From: Puccinia triticina
Taxonomy: Eukaryota > Basidiomycota > Pucciniomycetes > Pucciniales > Pucciniaceae
Assembly: GCF_026914185.1 (NCBI RefSeq)
Contig: NC_070564.1
Location: 992,001 to 1,056,000, forward strand
Length of the DNA stretch: 64,000 nucleotides
Reading direction: 5' to 3'
In this document: one piece after another, positions 1-10,425 of the stretch
Layout of the letters: the number at the start of each line of letters is the position of its first letter
Numbering within the stretch: the first letter of the stretch is position 1
Translations under genes and position numbers: made by a program
Notes under the pieces: generated by a model
Told to the model about the DNA's origin: nothing
Seen by the model: the letters and a program-made list of their open reading frames with translations, nothing else
Database searches by the model: none

Positions 1-759
1 AGGGAACTATCCGCTGGTACTCAATGTGAAAGTCCCATGTCATAAATTCTGCTAGGACATAAGACCCTCCGGCAAAGCCTCAGGGAGGGACTTGTTAATT
101 TTGACATCCCATCAAGGCAAACCAACTAATTGAATATGTTTAGTGCAACCTAGTTAAAGTTTAATTCAAACAATCGACTGCCCAGCTGATTAAGTGCTGG
201 AAGTCTAAAGTAACAGAACCCTGAATTGATATCTCAAACCCCACTCTTTTGCAATGTCTACTTTCTATTTCCTTCCAAATTAGAAGGAATATAAATCAAT
301 AAAATTGTGCTATAAATCAATAAAACAATCTAAATCATACTTCTTTTTTGTTCATGTTCCATCTTATTCCCAGGCTTCCAAGCTTGGATATATATATCTT
401 GGTGTTCAAAAATGCCTGGAGACTTTTGAGGCCTCTCACCTCTTCCCACCTAGACAGCGTACATGTAAACCAATTTTCAATTCAGAGTGGCACCACCCTG
501 CAAGCCTTCTGGGATGTAGAAATGAGGAAGGAAGCTCTTCCGAAGGAGAGGCAGAGACTTGTGCCACATGAATGCCTGTCATTCCGGTGTAGACACTTCA
601 AAGTTGCGGGTCACCGCCTCCGCATCCGCCGCAGCAGACTTTGTCGCCCCGAGGGCCTGTCGGTGTTGGAAAGTTGTACAAATCTCAACGATACACCACG
701 TCGACACTCGTTCTCCACCCAGATCTTTCAACAGGCGATTCAAAAGAGCACATAATAAG
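1..759. other. 5' flank, no gene seen
   Basis: No convincing coding signal was found. The segment is AT-rich to about 330 and then mixed. The last 150 bases before the ATG at 760 should hold the promoter and 5' leader of the eIF3j gene, but no clear TATA box is visible. Confidence 0.5.
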
Positions 760-1949
760 ATGAGTGATTGGGGTGAGCACATGCACAACTGTTTTTTCAA
801 TATGTAAAACACATGCACGTGGGCCAATAAATTAATTGTTCTCTCTCCGCGTGTTTGGCATGGCTAAATTTTGTAGAAGCAAGTGATCACGAAGAGACGC
901 CGAATCCGGTGGTCTCAGCGGCAGCGGTATCGGCGATTAAGAAGAACAAGTGGGCGGATGAAGACGCGGATGAGGATGTGAAAGATGACTGGGAGGCGTC
1001 GGAGTCAGAAGACGAGAAGAATAAGAACGAGCCGGCAAAGCCTAAAGGACCCGTCCGAAACAAAGGGATCACGAAAATGAAGATTGCTGAGAAGGAGGCC
1101 GAGGAAGCTTTACGGTTGGCTGAACAAGAAGCTTTGGCTCAGCAGGCTGCCGACCCTGTCTTGAGGAAAAAACTCGAACAGACTCGGACTATTCAGTCTG
1201 ATATGGAAAACGCTCGGGGCTTGTTTGGTGATGCGGTAGTCTCGAATCGTGAGTTGAAATTCTCATCAACTCCGGTCTTTTTTTTACCTGCCATCCCCTC
1301 CGCTCTCAACCCCCAATCAACTTCCCAAGATCATCCGACTGTGTAGGTGCGATTGATTACTGAAAGTTTTTTTTCTCGAATTCTTTGTTTTACCAGCGAG
1401 TACTTCTGAAGACCCTATGAAGATGGATCCAAAAACAAAGGCTGATTTCGAGACGATGTCGAGTGCGTTGGCCCAACTGATCGTTTCAAAGCACGGTAAC
1501 AAGCCCCTGTATCCACTGTGAGTGTTTTTAATCCAGAAAATGAACTAGGGAATTAGATGATTATAACGAAAACCTTCTGATTGGAATATCCATGACGCTC
1601 CTCAGATTTGTCGAGCATTTTTTCAGACAACTCTCCGAGCCACTTGGAGATGTCCAAACGCGAAAAACGGCCTCGATTCTGACGACGATTGCCAACGAGA
1701 AGCAACGTGCAGCTAAGGATGCCAAGAAGGGCAAAGGCAAGCTAAAACCGACCTTGGGCGGTGGTGGCGTGTCTGCCGTTGCCAAAGGTGGCCGAGGTGT
1801 CAATGCCGATCTGGAAGTTTACGATCAAGCACTGGACGATGAATTTGATGATTTTGTAAGCCCAGTCTTCTCTCCTGGGAACATTTGTCACTCAGCAGCG
1901 GAGATTCAAACTTATTCACTCAATTTGACCCCTCTTATCTCAGATGTAA
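760..1949 (+). CDS. HCR1: Eukaryotic translation initiation factor 3 subunit J (Hcr1-like)
   Basis: eIF3j is a loosely bound eIF3 subunit that acts on the 40S subunit in start-codon selection and ribosome recycling, in the cytoplasm. Five exons are read: 760-772, 877-1248, 1397-1517, 1606-1855 and 1944-1949. All introns are GT-AG and together they encode 253 residues. The first exon codes only MSDWE. This is followed by the family's acidic stretch (KWADEDADEDVKDDWE), a lysine-rich coiled region, and a C-terminal half ending YDQALDDEFDDFM. Human eIF3j likewise ends DFM. The start at 760 was chosen because joining exon 1 to exon 2 gives the typical MSDWE opening; the reading frame upstream of exon 2 has no ATG. 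The last exon is only ATG TAA. Length is close to the family norm (about 250-265). The call is firm from the two conserved ends; individual splice sites rest on frame and consensus. Confidence 0.93.
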
Positions 1950-3423
1950 TCGCACCCTCATCTCTTGCTGGCCCTCTCGCTGATAGATCCATTTTAATTT
2001 GAGAGAAACGAAATTCTGGGGATCCCTCGTCTTTGTCACCCTGACTGTTGGGTAATTTGAGTTGACTAGACCCTTATCGTATCAAGAACCAATAAAGAAA
2101 GCATGGATTAACGCCCACTCAAATAAGAGTTCACCCACCCCTTTGCAAATCGAAGCACGACTTCGTAACCACCGCCGGCTATATCTAAATAAACTCCCTT
2201 CATTCCATATCCTTTCTCCGCGTTCCGGCAATACGGTCGATTAGCTTGTTTTCTTCTCCTGAATATATATACTTGTATTCTCTAGTTTCCCTTCTGTCCC
2301 GGACGTATCTAGGCAAAATCACCTTGACTATATAGATAGACAGCAGTCCTATCTCAACATCCCTTCCACCATCTTGAAACACACCCACTCCCCCCTTTTT
2401 GCAAGTTAATTGTCGGCTGGATATGGATGCTATATTTATGTCTTTCACAAGCATGAGTAAATAGCGATAAACTGTTGATACTTTTGATTGCATGTGTGAA
2501 AGAGTTCCAAACAACGTGATTGATACATCTCGTGTATCCAACCCAAAGCCCGCTGGGCCTATCCCGGGGCCGGCGTGGCCTTGGCGAAAGCCCCGCCGGG
2601 CCGAGCCCAAAGTCAACGGGGTCTGGCCTCATACATCAGCGGTCATTATGCGTCAAACCCCAAAGCATGCAAGTATACCCTCAATCGTACGACTACATAT
2701 CACGGCAGTCTGCAGCACGTTGATAATAGTGTCAGCTGGTTGAGATCACTCGGCTTGAGAAGCAGAGACCAATTAATCCGACAAGAAAGGTTTGCAACTT
2801 TACATTACGTTGATGTGTATCTCAGTAGACTGTTGAGAAAGAGAAAATGCTAGGAACACTGATACTGAATTGCCGGGTAAGGAACTGGAGAGTAAATAAT
2901 TGAAGCAACCCAAAAAACCTCATACAGAATTATAACTACGAAATTGCGCAGGAAAAGAAAATAGAGAGATATAATCAGAGAGTTAAGAGATGCACGGGTT
3001 TTTTGTTTTTGTTTTTTGAAAAAATTACAAAAATCGAGTTCGAGGCGGGCATGCTGGTACAGGCAGAACAGGGATGGAGACGGTTCGAGCAGCACTGAGG
3101 TGGGCAAAGGAAATCTGAGCAGGGTCAGGTGGCACAGGGAGAAGCTGGGACGAGCGGCCTTGGGTGATTCGAAGGCGTGCGGGATCCTGCTCATAAGCAG
3201 GGCAAATGAGCTGGCTTGCGTGACTCTGGCCTCACCAGCGCCATCCCCTTCTTCGTGCTTCTCTCGTCCATACAGCCCCCATTCTGCCCAGGCACACGGA
3301 GAGGAAAGCAGCCTCTGCCCGGAGGCTGGGGCTTCTTGAGCCGATGTGGTTGCAGGACGTGCTGGGGATCCTGGGGGAACACCGTGAGGGCCCGGGGCCT
3401 TGGGGAGGTATTCTTCGCGGCCT
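1950..3423. other. Intergenic, no supported gene
   Basis: This holds the 3' end of the eIF3j gene and a GC-rich stretch at about 2545-2640 (runs of GCCCGCTGGGCC and GCCCCGCCGGGCC type) inside AT-rich DNA, which looks repeat-derived. Reading frames on both strands here lack codon structure and family resemblance. The 3' untranslated part of the possible minus-strand gene starting at 3735 may also lie here. Confidence 0.4.
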
Positions 3424-3735
3424 TCACCTCGCTGCGCGGGCCGATGATGGGCCGTCTGGGGGATCAGCGCTGGCATCCGCCGGATCCCGATCCGGGGATT
3501 GGAGGAATGCGTCTCCGGAGGCGACGGTGGCCATCCGAGAACCCCGCGCTGGGTGAGGATCATTCGCTTCGCTGTGGGGCCCAGAGACTCGAGTTGGTCG
3601 GGTAGGGGCACTGCGGATGCGTGGCCGACGAGCCTCGAATGGGTGCAAGAAGCCTGGGTTTGCCAGGCGCGTGTGACGGCTGGAATGCGGATGTCGAGGG
3701 TTGACGGAAGCGTGAGTGAGGGATGAGGAAGACAT
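3424..3735 (-). CDS. Possible small basic Ser/Arg/Pro-rich protein, unrecognised
   Basis: A TATA-like box stands on the minus strand about 185 bp before an ATG at 3735. That ATG opens a 103-residue frame starting MSSSSLTHASVNPRHPH and ending at 3424. The product is rich in Arg, Ser, Pro and His, with no domain I recognise. The stop falls in GCGAGGTGAAGG, which could instead be a splice donor, so the 3' structure is uncertain and a further exon toward 3200 is possible. The region is much more GC-rich than its surroundings. The promoter is more convincing than the product; it could also be a non-coding transcript. Confidence 0.3.
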   Translation of the reverse strand: MSSSSLTHASVNPRHPHSSRHTRLANPGFLHPFEARRPRIRSAPTRPTRVSGPHSEANDPHPARGSRMATVASGDAFLQSPDRDPADASADPPDGPSSARAAR

Positions 3736-3915
3736 CTTCCTGGAGGTGGGGGTGATCAGGATGGAGAGCCGACTGCAGGCTATAAACACGGTTGTGGCGG
3801 GCTCGATGGTGGAGCTGGAGCACGGCCAGGATAAATGGGCAGTGAGCTGGGCAGAAGGGTGTGCGAGATGGTTAAATGTGGTGGCGGTGGAACGAGAGGA
3901 GGCAAAGACAGTCCT

Positions 3916-3926
3916 CCTTTTATAGC
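3916..3926 (-). promoter_or_regulatory. TATA box
   Basis: On the minus strand this reads GCTATAAAAGG, a near-consensus TATA element. A pyrimidine-rich leader follows before the ATG at 3735. Confidence 0.5.
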
Positions 3927-4323
3927 CCGGTCCTGGTCTGAAGAAGCCCGTCACTGGCCAGGCTCACGGCTACCAGCCCAGGGCCATACTCAGACTGGCC
4001 TGGCCAGCGTGGACTGCTTGGCCGGCCAGATCGAAATCGTCGCCCTTTCTTCTGGTCCACCCCTCCGATCAGGGGCAGTTCTTCTCATCCAAGACAACGT
4101 CCTCCCATTCTCGTCACAAACTATATCCCACTATGTACATACAGCTTTTGCCCGAATTACATTGAACGGATTCTCTCTCCGAAAGGGAATGCGTGTCTCA
4201 CAACCCCAGAGCGTGTTGGCAAGATTATTTTTGGGATGGTTAGTGGGCCCGATGGGAGGGCGAACACACACGACGGACAGCAGCCTTCCCGCGCCTCTTC
4301 AGGGCGAAAAAAGGAAGAGGAGA

Positions 4324-6841
4324 TCAGGCCTTCTTTTGTTTTTTCGAGGGCGGCAAGTCGGAGCTAGATTCGCCGAGCAGCCCAGCAGCGGAAGAGAGGC
4401 CGTGAGTGACGAGATGAGAGCGAAGGGGCGAGGAGAGGTCAGAGAAGTGCGGCGTACCTGGCTCCCGAAGCTTTGTTCTTCTTGGACGACGGGGCTGGCG
4501 CTTTGGCCGCAGCGCTGTCGCCCTCATCCTCCGACTCCGAATCGTCCGAGTCGGAACCTGCGATCCAACCCACCCCCCATAAATCAAAACACATCGCGCG
4601 TCAGTCCAAGCCATGAATCTCTGGGTTTTTTCGCGGGGGCAATGGATGGGTGTTGACCTCCGTAGTTTGAGTCGAACTCTTCCGCGACATCCGAGTCGTC
4701 TGAGCCGCCATGAAAACTTTCATCATCTGCCCCCAAAAAAAAAAACATTGAGGGATATGAGCAGGCGTGGGGCAGGGTAGAAAGACTGTAAAAAAAAGCT
4801 TGCCAGATTCGTCGTCATCGTCGTTGGCGTTTGCGGCTGATGTTGAAGCCTTCGGCTTCGATTTACCCTTCTTATCTCTCCCACCGCCCCCATCCTCATC
4901 GTCGTCATCGTCATCATCATCGTCGTCGTCGTCGTCGGAGAGGGGCCCGACGGCGGCGCTCAAGACGTCCTCGTTCATCTCGTTCTCGATCTTCTTGCCC
5001 TTGGTGTCGAAATAACTCTCGATGACCGGATGCTCCTCGCGACTCAGACTCGAGAACTGCAGATCCATCTCGTCCTTCTTCGTCAGCACCAGGTCGAACG
5101 TCCGGCCCGATTGCAAGGCCCCTCCTACTCGTGCAAACTTCACCGAATGCAGATCGGCTAGGTTGATCAGGATCGGCTGCTTCGATATAAATAACACAAA
5201 TTTGTCGAGGAAGTACAGCAATCCTTCGTTCGCTTTCATGTTGCATTTCACTGCTGCTTGTCCATTTGCACTGAGGAGAAGAGGGAGTTGTCAATCTATG
5301 TTGTCAGATCGGGACAGGAGCAGGAAGATGCTCACCTGGAAAAGTTCTGGGGGAAGATGATCTTCTTCTTAGCCAATCCTTTGAAGACGATCGAGACAAC
5401 CTCATGGGCTGAGCCTTCAAGCTTATTATGAGACTGTTGGAAGTCTCTATTCAACGAATCTCTACAAGTCGAGAAAGACTCTTTTAGTATGTGTATGTGA
5501 GGATTTTGAGAGCAGGCAGGAACTTACTCGTCTAGGTTCAACTCCGCGTCGATCTCTTCGTCCTTTGCGAATTGCATGACCAAGAACGGATACCTCGTTT
5601 GTCCTTGTCGAATGGGGGGATCGAGTTGAACCTAGGAGAAGAGAGTCGGCAATGGAAGAAGGAGAGAGAGAGAGTTTGTTGGAGACTGACGACAAAGTTG
5701 AAGTGAATGTCGTCCGGTTTAGGAAGCAAGAAGAGGCGTTGGATGCTGGAGTAGAGCACTTTGTAGTCGTACGTTTTTCCACGCAAGCGGAGGAAGTCTG
5801 CGTGCATATCGATGTCGTAGCGGCCCCTGGGGGTGGTACAGAGCACGTCGGGGAAGGTGACGATGCCCTCGCCCTGGACCCTGCCGATCTCCGCCTTTTC
5901 CATGATGAGGTCGTGGAGGGCCTGGGCGGCGGAGAGCTCGGGGTTGTCGGGGTCGTCGGCCTCGCTGTTGCCCTCGTTGGCCGTCGTCGAGGCGTTCCCG
6001 GGCACGTACAGACGCATCTCGACCAGCTGGTCCGTCGTGCTCTTCTTGGCATTCGCCCGCGAGATGCCCGAGAGTCCATCGAGCTTCGGCTGGCTCGTCT
6101 GGTCCAGAAACTCCACGGCTACCTCCGTCTTGCTGATCGACGAGTTGTGGACGAGTGCTAGCGGCACTTCGAACGCCAGCTTTCCCGCCACAAGGAACGC
6201 TAGATCCGAAGCTGGGGTCGATTGCCATCAGTTTTGCTGCTTCTGTCGATAGGTGGGCTCTGCGGGAGTAGCGCACCCTGGACATCCATCTTCCCCCAGT
6301 TCCAGCCTCGCAGACTGAGATCCTTGGTTTCGAGAGTCACATGAAAATGCTGCTTGAACAGATTGCTCAATTTCTCTTGATCCTGAACCACAGAAACAAA
6401 GCAATCACGAGATGAGTGGATGGGTCTATGTCGGCAGGATAGATGAGAGGCGTACTTCGGGGCGGAATCCATCGAAGCTTTCTCGTCGCCGATCGCCCAT
6501 CTTGATGTCCGCCCGATCCTTGTTGAGCCCGATCCGGAGTTGATATCCCCGTGCAACCCTTACAAAACAGGGTCAGATCAGCTCGAGCCGGATGGGAGGG
6601 AATGAGCATACTTGATCCATTGGACCCATTTGATGTCGTCCTTGGCCACGGTGACGATGTTGGGTGAGTCTGAGGGCTTCCATCCGAGTCCACTGGCTGC
6701 GATCCTCATCTCTGTGTAGTGATCGAATCTGGTCAGTCTCATGCCCAGCCAACAACTGATACGATTCTGGTGTGATTTACTTCCGATGGTCGGCTGGAGC
6801 CCCCGGTAGATGTGGTCGAAGTCGGCGACTGGTGCGGACAT
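4324..6841 (-). CDS. POB3: FACT complex subunit POB3 (SSRP1-like)
   Basis: POB3 pairs with SPT16 in FACT, which takes apart and rebuilds nucleosomes during transcription and replication in the nucleus. Eleven exons on the minus strand: 6841-6781, 6711-6612, 6558-6456, 6382-6277, 6211-5691, 5631-5528, 5461-5336, 5270-4804, 4726-4658, 4557-4458 and 4363-4324. They total 1797 nt and encode 598 residues. The N-terminal part reads [14 protein letters not shown] with GLGWKPS and [13 protein letters not shown]. The middle PH-like domains carry [20 protein letters not shown] and [13 protein letters not shown]. The tail is acidic (13 Asp coded by GAC/GAT repeats) and ends with a basic SKKQKKA. As in yeast Pob3, no HMG box is present, whereas animal SSRP1 has one. 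The intron after 4804 begins GC, not GT; the frame is kept only with that GC-AG junction. All other introns are GT-AG. Confidence 0.95.
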
Positions 6842-7008
6842 CTTTTCTTGGTGGTGAGTGAGTGGTCTTCCTGGACGCGACGCGCTGAAGGTGGAGTGGT
6901 CGAGTCTGTGACAGGCCGGGGAGGGCTGTGACATGGGCTGGGACACAACACCCAGCCATCCTGCAGCAGGACGCGCACTGCAGAACCAACCCCCCTGGAA
7001 AACCGAAC
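6842..7008. promoter_or_regulatory. Shared divergent promoter of POB3 and CSM3
   Basis: Only 167 bp separate the POB3 ATG (6841, minus) from the CSM3 ATG (7009, plus). Both genes act on replicating chromatin, so shared control is plausible. No TATA box is evident. The sequence carries the two 5' leaders and a CTGCAG repeat near 6961-6981. Confidence 0.5.
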
Positions 7009-7961
7009 ATGCTAGACGATCACCACGACACCCCGGGCACGAATACGCGCCGTGAACCGCCCCGGTTCATGGGTGACGAGACGGAAGAGCCCCCCGCGGC
7101 AGGCTCGGTGGATGGGTTTTTCCAAGACTTGGAGGAGGATGTGGGGCTTCCAGAGATGGTGGGTAGAGTGTTTTTTTTTTTTTTAATAAGAATGGAGAGA
7201 CATGGAGACTGATGAGGGTTGGGCAGCTGGACCATGCAGCCATCGAGGCCTCTCTGGCGGCCAAGAAGGCCGAGGGGCTGGACCCGTTCGCGCTGGTGTC
7301 GGGCGAGCAGGCGGCCAAGCGGAAGAGTGTGCGCAGGCCGGTGGTGAAGATGGATGAGGAGCGTCTGCTGGACCCCAGGTTTGGGATCCCGCATCTGATG
7401 AAGCTTGCGAAGGAGTTCAAGCCTGCTGGGAAGGGCAAAGAGGTGCGGATGCTGTTTTTTTCTTCCGGTGGTCGACTGTGGTCTGATGTGTGTGTGTGTG
7501 TGTGTGTGCTGTTGGGTGTAGAGGGAGGATCTTCAGCGACTGATGAAGGTCTACCGTCTCTGGACGCACTCGATGTATCCCAAGGGCGCGTTCCGGGACA
7601 CGATCGAGAGCGTTGGCAAGCTGTGCCACAAGCGGAAGATGCGAGTTGAGTGGGGCTATGGCAGGCAGGGGGCTGGGGTGGTTGGTGGTGGCTGATGATG
7701 GCTGTTTTTTCCTGGCAGGATGCGCTGCGTGGCTGGCGGGAGGAGAGCAGCACTGGGGGGGCGAAGAAGAAGAAGGCCCGGCCGGGGGATGCCGAGCCGG
7801 CGGAGGCGGTGGCTGGCGGGCAGGAAGCGCGGGGGAGTAGTGAGCCGGCGGGGCTGTTCCGGCCGGCGGAGGAGGGGTCGGGGGACGATGGGCAGCCGGG
7901 GGTGGCTCCCGGGGGGTCTGCCCCCGGGGAGGGGCATGACTGGGATGATCTGTACCAGTAG
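7009..7961 (+). CDS. CSM3: Replication fork protection component CSM3/Swi3 (Tipin)
   Basis: Csm3/Swi3/Tipin partners Tof1/Timeless at the replisome, steadies paused forks and supports checkpoint signalling. Four exons (7009-7158, 7227-7442, 7522-7644, 7719-7961) give 243 residues. The Swi3 domain spans roughly residues 65-165. It has the family signature VKMDEERLLDPRFGIPHL followed by FKPAGKGKE, and RLMKVYRLWTHSMYPK followed by KLCHKRKM. The N-terminus is acidic and the C-terminus is low-complexity, rich in Gly, Ala, Glu and Pro, ending WDDLYQ. The start at 7009 is the first ATG in frame and gives a normal-length N-terminus. Intron 2 contains a (TG)n run (about 7487-7508). The gene is divergent from POB3. 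Identification is strong because the short domain is well conserved. Confidence 0.9.
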
Positions 7962-8019
7962 GGGGTGTCCCGGGGTGCGGCAGGGTTATGTAGATATATT
8001 GTACACCCGGGGAGTCCAT

Positions 8020-8345
8020 CCACGGGGAAATCACGCGGATTCCACGAGGACTCCACGTGGTGGCCGTGCGCGAGGTCGGACCAGCGGCTGTTGGTCCACA
8101 CGTTCACGGGGTCTCCACCAACTGGGCACGGCGAGGAATCCACGTGGGCTTTTGGCTCTCCGTGGATTCCCCGTGGATTTCTCGTGGCACCGACGGGATG
8201 GTCGGGTCCACGCCGGCCCCACCACACCACCGACGGCGATTCCACCGAGGAAAACCCGTGATCACGACGGGTTGGTCGAGCCCACGAGGCAGCGACACCT
8301 CGAGCGGTGGTCTCCACGTGGCTCACCGGTCCGTCGCATTCACCT
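8020..8345. repeat. GC-rich CCACG-word repeat region, copy 1
   Basis: Dense overlapping words such as CCACGAGG, TCCACGTGG and CGTGGATTCCCC occur on both strands, many self-complementary. The same vocabulary reappears at 10050-10330, including CGTGGATTCCCC at 8161 and 10120. No open frame looks coding. This is probably an old element or element end whose family I do not recognise. Confidence 0.45.
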
Positions 8346-8526
8346 TTGGGGGGTGCGGTGGCTCGGTTAGCCTTGCGCGGACCGGATCAAATCCGCGGGT
8401 TATATCTGCAGCAGAATGTGGTACCGCCTGGGTACCACGCACTGCATTGCATGGGGGACATGGAGGAGAACTGGGACGAGGAATGATAAGAAAACAAACA
8501 ACATAAAAAGGAAAAAAAGGAAAAAA

Positions 8527-9101
8527 AAAGAAAACATGAAAACATGATAATTCCACCTCCACGCTTGTCACGAGTATGCATGAAAATGCCCAACAAATCA
8601 GTCTGTTCTCCTTATTTCTTTCCGCAATTGGATGACTAAGCCAGACTAGCCATTCGCTCATCAATTAAAGAGTATGCGTAGTCATCCAGAACACAACACA
8701 AGGCTTTCATGCGTTTTCCGATTGAACCAACGAGCTTCTCGATCAGCTGCCATCCTCTGACAGCCAAGAATCTGAAGTCAATCTGATCCTGTGCAAAGTC
8801 AAACGCATCCGCAAAAGGAATAGACACTGGGGAGAGTTTCGATGGCGATGATGCTTCTCCTTTGTCATAATAATCGGTACCGAGAAGGCCCAAATCTTTT
8901 CCAAAGCTTAGCAAAAGGAAATCGAAAAAACAAAAAAAAGTTGAGCCATGTGTTTCTGATGCCTACAAAACAATGGGATGTGAGCTCGACTGACGTCATC
9001 TGGACAAAGGAGTCCATCGTGAACCGGAAGAAGAGGTCACAAAAGTCAATGCTGTGATTTGCTTTCGCAGTCGACTTCAATATATCAAGCAGCCCATCCA
9101 T
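8527..9101 (-). pseudogene. Cytochrome P450 fragment (fungal), decayed
   Basis: The translation carries a stretch typical of fungal CYP63/CYP52-like monooxygenases: IDFCDLFFRFTMDSF, then after an intron FGKDLGLLGTD, FADAFDFAQDQIDFRF and LIDERMASL, then GEQTDLLGIFM. These belong to the helix C-G part of a P450. The intron donor GTCAGT follows ATGAC near 8996 and the acceptor TAAG precedes CTTTGG near 8911. In-frame TAG and TAA codons follow LIDERMASLA, near 8625-8640. The N-terminal anchor, the heme-binding FxxGxRxCxG and the ExxR motif are not found nearby. It is therefore a truncated, inactive remnant that would have been an ER monooxygenase. Confidence 0.75.
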
Positions 9102-9648
9102 GCTTTTATTGGCGGAAGGGGCGATAATGGTCTTTTGAATTCAATGGCAGCAAAAAAAACAAGCAATTCAGATCGAGATAAGCTTTATGCTGAAAGGTAT
9201 CTGGATAGTGTTTGTTCATCTCACCTTGAATGTTTTGATACTAAAGATTGCCGAGGTGGCCTGTCGAGCTCTCTTCCACGCAATTGTGCACGTGTGCCAG
9301 ATCCCAACCTACATGTCCGAGTCTTTGCGACCGAAGCAATCATTCAAGTATTAGCTGGGTGGACAAGAAACAGCACATGAAGTAGCTGAAGTAGCTGCAG
9401 GCAGTCAGACGCACAGCGGCCACCCGGGTGCCTTGTGAAATCTACTGTCTTTTCTCTTTGTGGTTCCAATTGCTAGGAAAAAGACGGCAAAGATGGGGGA
9501 CATGCACAAATTTTGTCCGTCAGACGATGGTTGCATCCAGCTCAAATCACGATGGCTTGTTGAGCTACGTACCTCGATTGCGACTAGTTGTGAACCATTT
9601 GGATATGTGACGACTGGATTAGCTTATGGCACGGTCAGCAGGTCGAAG
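9102..9648. other. Intergenic, no supported gene
   Basis: No convincing gene. Upstream P450 sequence was looked for on the minus strand and not found, so the P450 remnant appears cut off near 9101. Confidence 0.4.
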
Positions 9649-9728
9649 GAGTCAGAATTTTTGGCTCATAATTTGATGAGGAGATAGGAGGAGTCAGAAT
9701 TTTTGGCTCACAATTTGATGAGGAGATA
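9649..9728. repeat. Tandem duplication, about 40-bp unit
   Basis: The segment GAGTCAGAATTTTTGGCTCA followed by TAATTTGATGAGGAGATA occurs twice head to tail with one or two changes. It lies at the 3' end of the minus-strand gene fragment at 9694-9960. Confidence 0.8.
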
Positions 9729-9960
9729 TGATGTTTCCTAGGTGCTGGATTACCAGGGTTTTGAGCAGGGAAAAGTCCAGCTTGTCGAGGTTTAGCTCCA
9801 TGGGGACGACCCGACCCTTTGACGACATCCGCATCATCTTTGAATCGGATTGGCCGTTTTTCTGGACCCTGACAAACAGTTCGTATTCGAATATCTTTCC
9901 ATCGGTCGATCTGGTTGAAGCGGGGGTGGTGATGGTGGCTGGGTCTGCAGGATGACACAT
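9694..9960 (-). pseudogene. N-terminal fragment related to passenger gene B
   Basis: The 88-residue frame starts MCHPADPATITTPASTRS. It contains FEYELFVRVQKNG followed by VPMELNLDKLDFSLLKTLV and HLG. The pattern (a strand F-x-L-F-hydrophobic, then P...L...DF..LK..V) matches the beginnings of passenger genes A and B inside the nearby Tc1-like element. It also resembles a multicopy family I recall from Puccinia genomes. The rest of the protein (EWA motif, SAM-like end) is missing, so this is a truncated copy. It lies outside the element's left inverted repeat. Function unknown. Confidence 0.55.
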
Positions 9961-10049
9961 GATCGTTGAGTGGGAGGGCTGCTGGTTGTTGTGGGACTTA
10001 AGAGGGACTTAAGAACAAACACACAAGTCTCGCCTCTCACGGCTCAAAA

Positions 10050-10330
10050 GGTGTGACGTGGAACCCATGAACGCCATGGAATTGTTCCCATCGGCTCCAC
10101 CGGGCATCCAAGCAACGGCCGTGGATTCCCCATCTGTGGGAACCACGAGGATGCACTGTTTTACACAGTTGTTGGCTCCACCGTGATTCTATCACGAGGA
10201 GATCCCAGGAGGGTGGAGCCGACTGGATATCACATCGTCACCACCCATTTTCGACGGGGTGGTGATGGCGACGTGGGGCGCAGTGAATTCCACGCGGTTT
10301 TCACGGAACCGGTGTCACGCGTCATATCCA
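10050..10330. repeat. GC-rich CCACG-word repeat region, copy 2
   Basis: Words CCACGAGG, CGTGGATTCCCC and GGCTCCACCG recur, with inverted partners such as GGTGGAGCCGAC. It shares vocabulary with 8020-8345 and ends just left of the Tc1-like element. This stretch may also contain the original promoter of the DUF1776 gene, now displaced by the element. Confidence 0.4.
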
Positions 10331-10362
10331 CAATCTCGCTCGCCAGGAAGTACCCCCGGCAT

Positions 10363-10425
10363 GTATTTCCTATAAAGCTTGGACCGGAGAAATTTTTTAA
10401 ATTTTGTTGTTTGCGCTTAGTATGG
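10363..10425 (+). repeat. Left terminal inverted repeat of the Tc1-like element
   Basis: It begins GTATTTCCTATA, continues AAGCTTGGACCGGAGAA and AAATTTTGTTGTTTGCGC, and ends TTAGTATGG. The reverse complement of 25526-25600 matches over this whole length. The only indels are a 3-bp gap and a longer A/T tract; one base differs (TTTGCGC versus TTCGCGC). A TA dinucleotide (10364-10365) sits at the border, as expected for Tc1/mariner target duplication. Confidence 0.85.

Noticed and set aside
60..90. CCCTCCGGCAAAGCCTCAGG as a regulatory hairpin
   Set aside because: Short imperfect stem with no gene context.
855..1346. A reading frame opening at TTG (855) as the start of eIF3j
   Set aside because: It has no ATG. 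A 5' exon at 760-772 with clean splice sites gives the family's MSDWE start.
4867..4950. A trinucleotide repeat as an independent satellite
   Set aside because: It is the Asp-coding tract of POB3 exon 8.
7067..8326. A 419-codon open frame on the minus strand
   Set aside because: It is the reverse shadow of the GC-rich CSM3 exons and the CCACG repeats; its introns and protein pattern make no sense.
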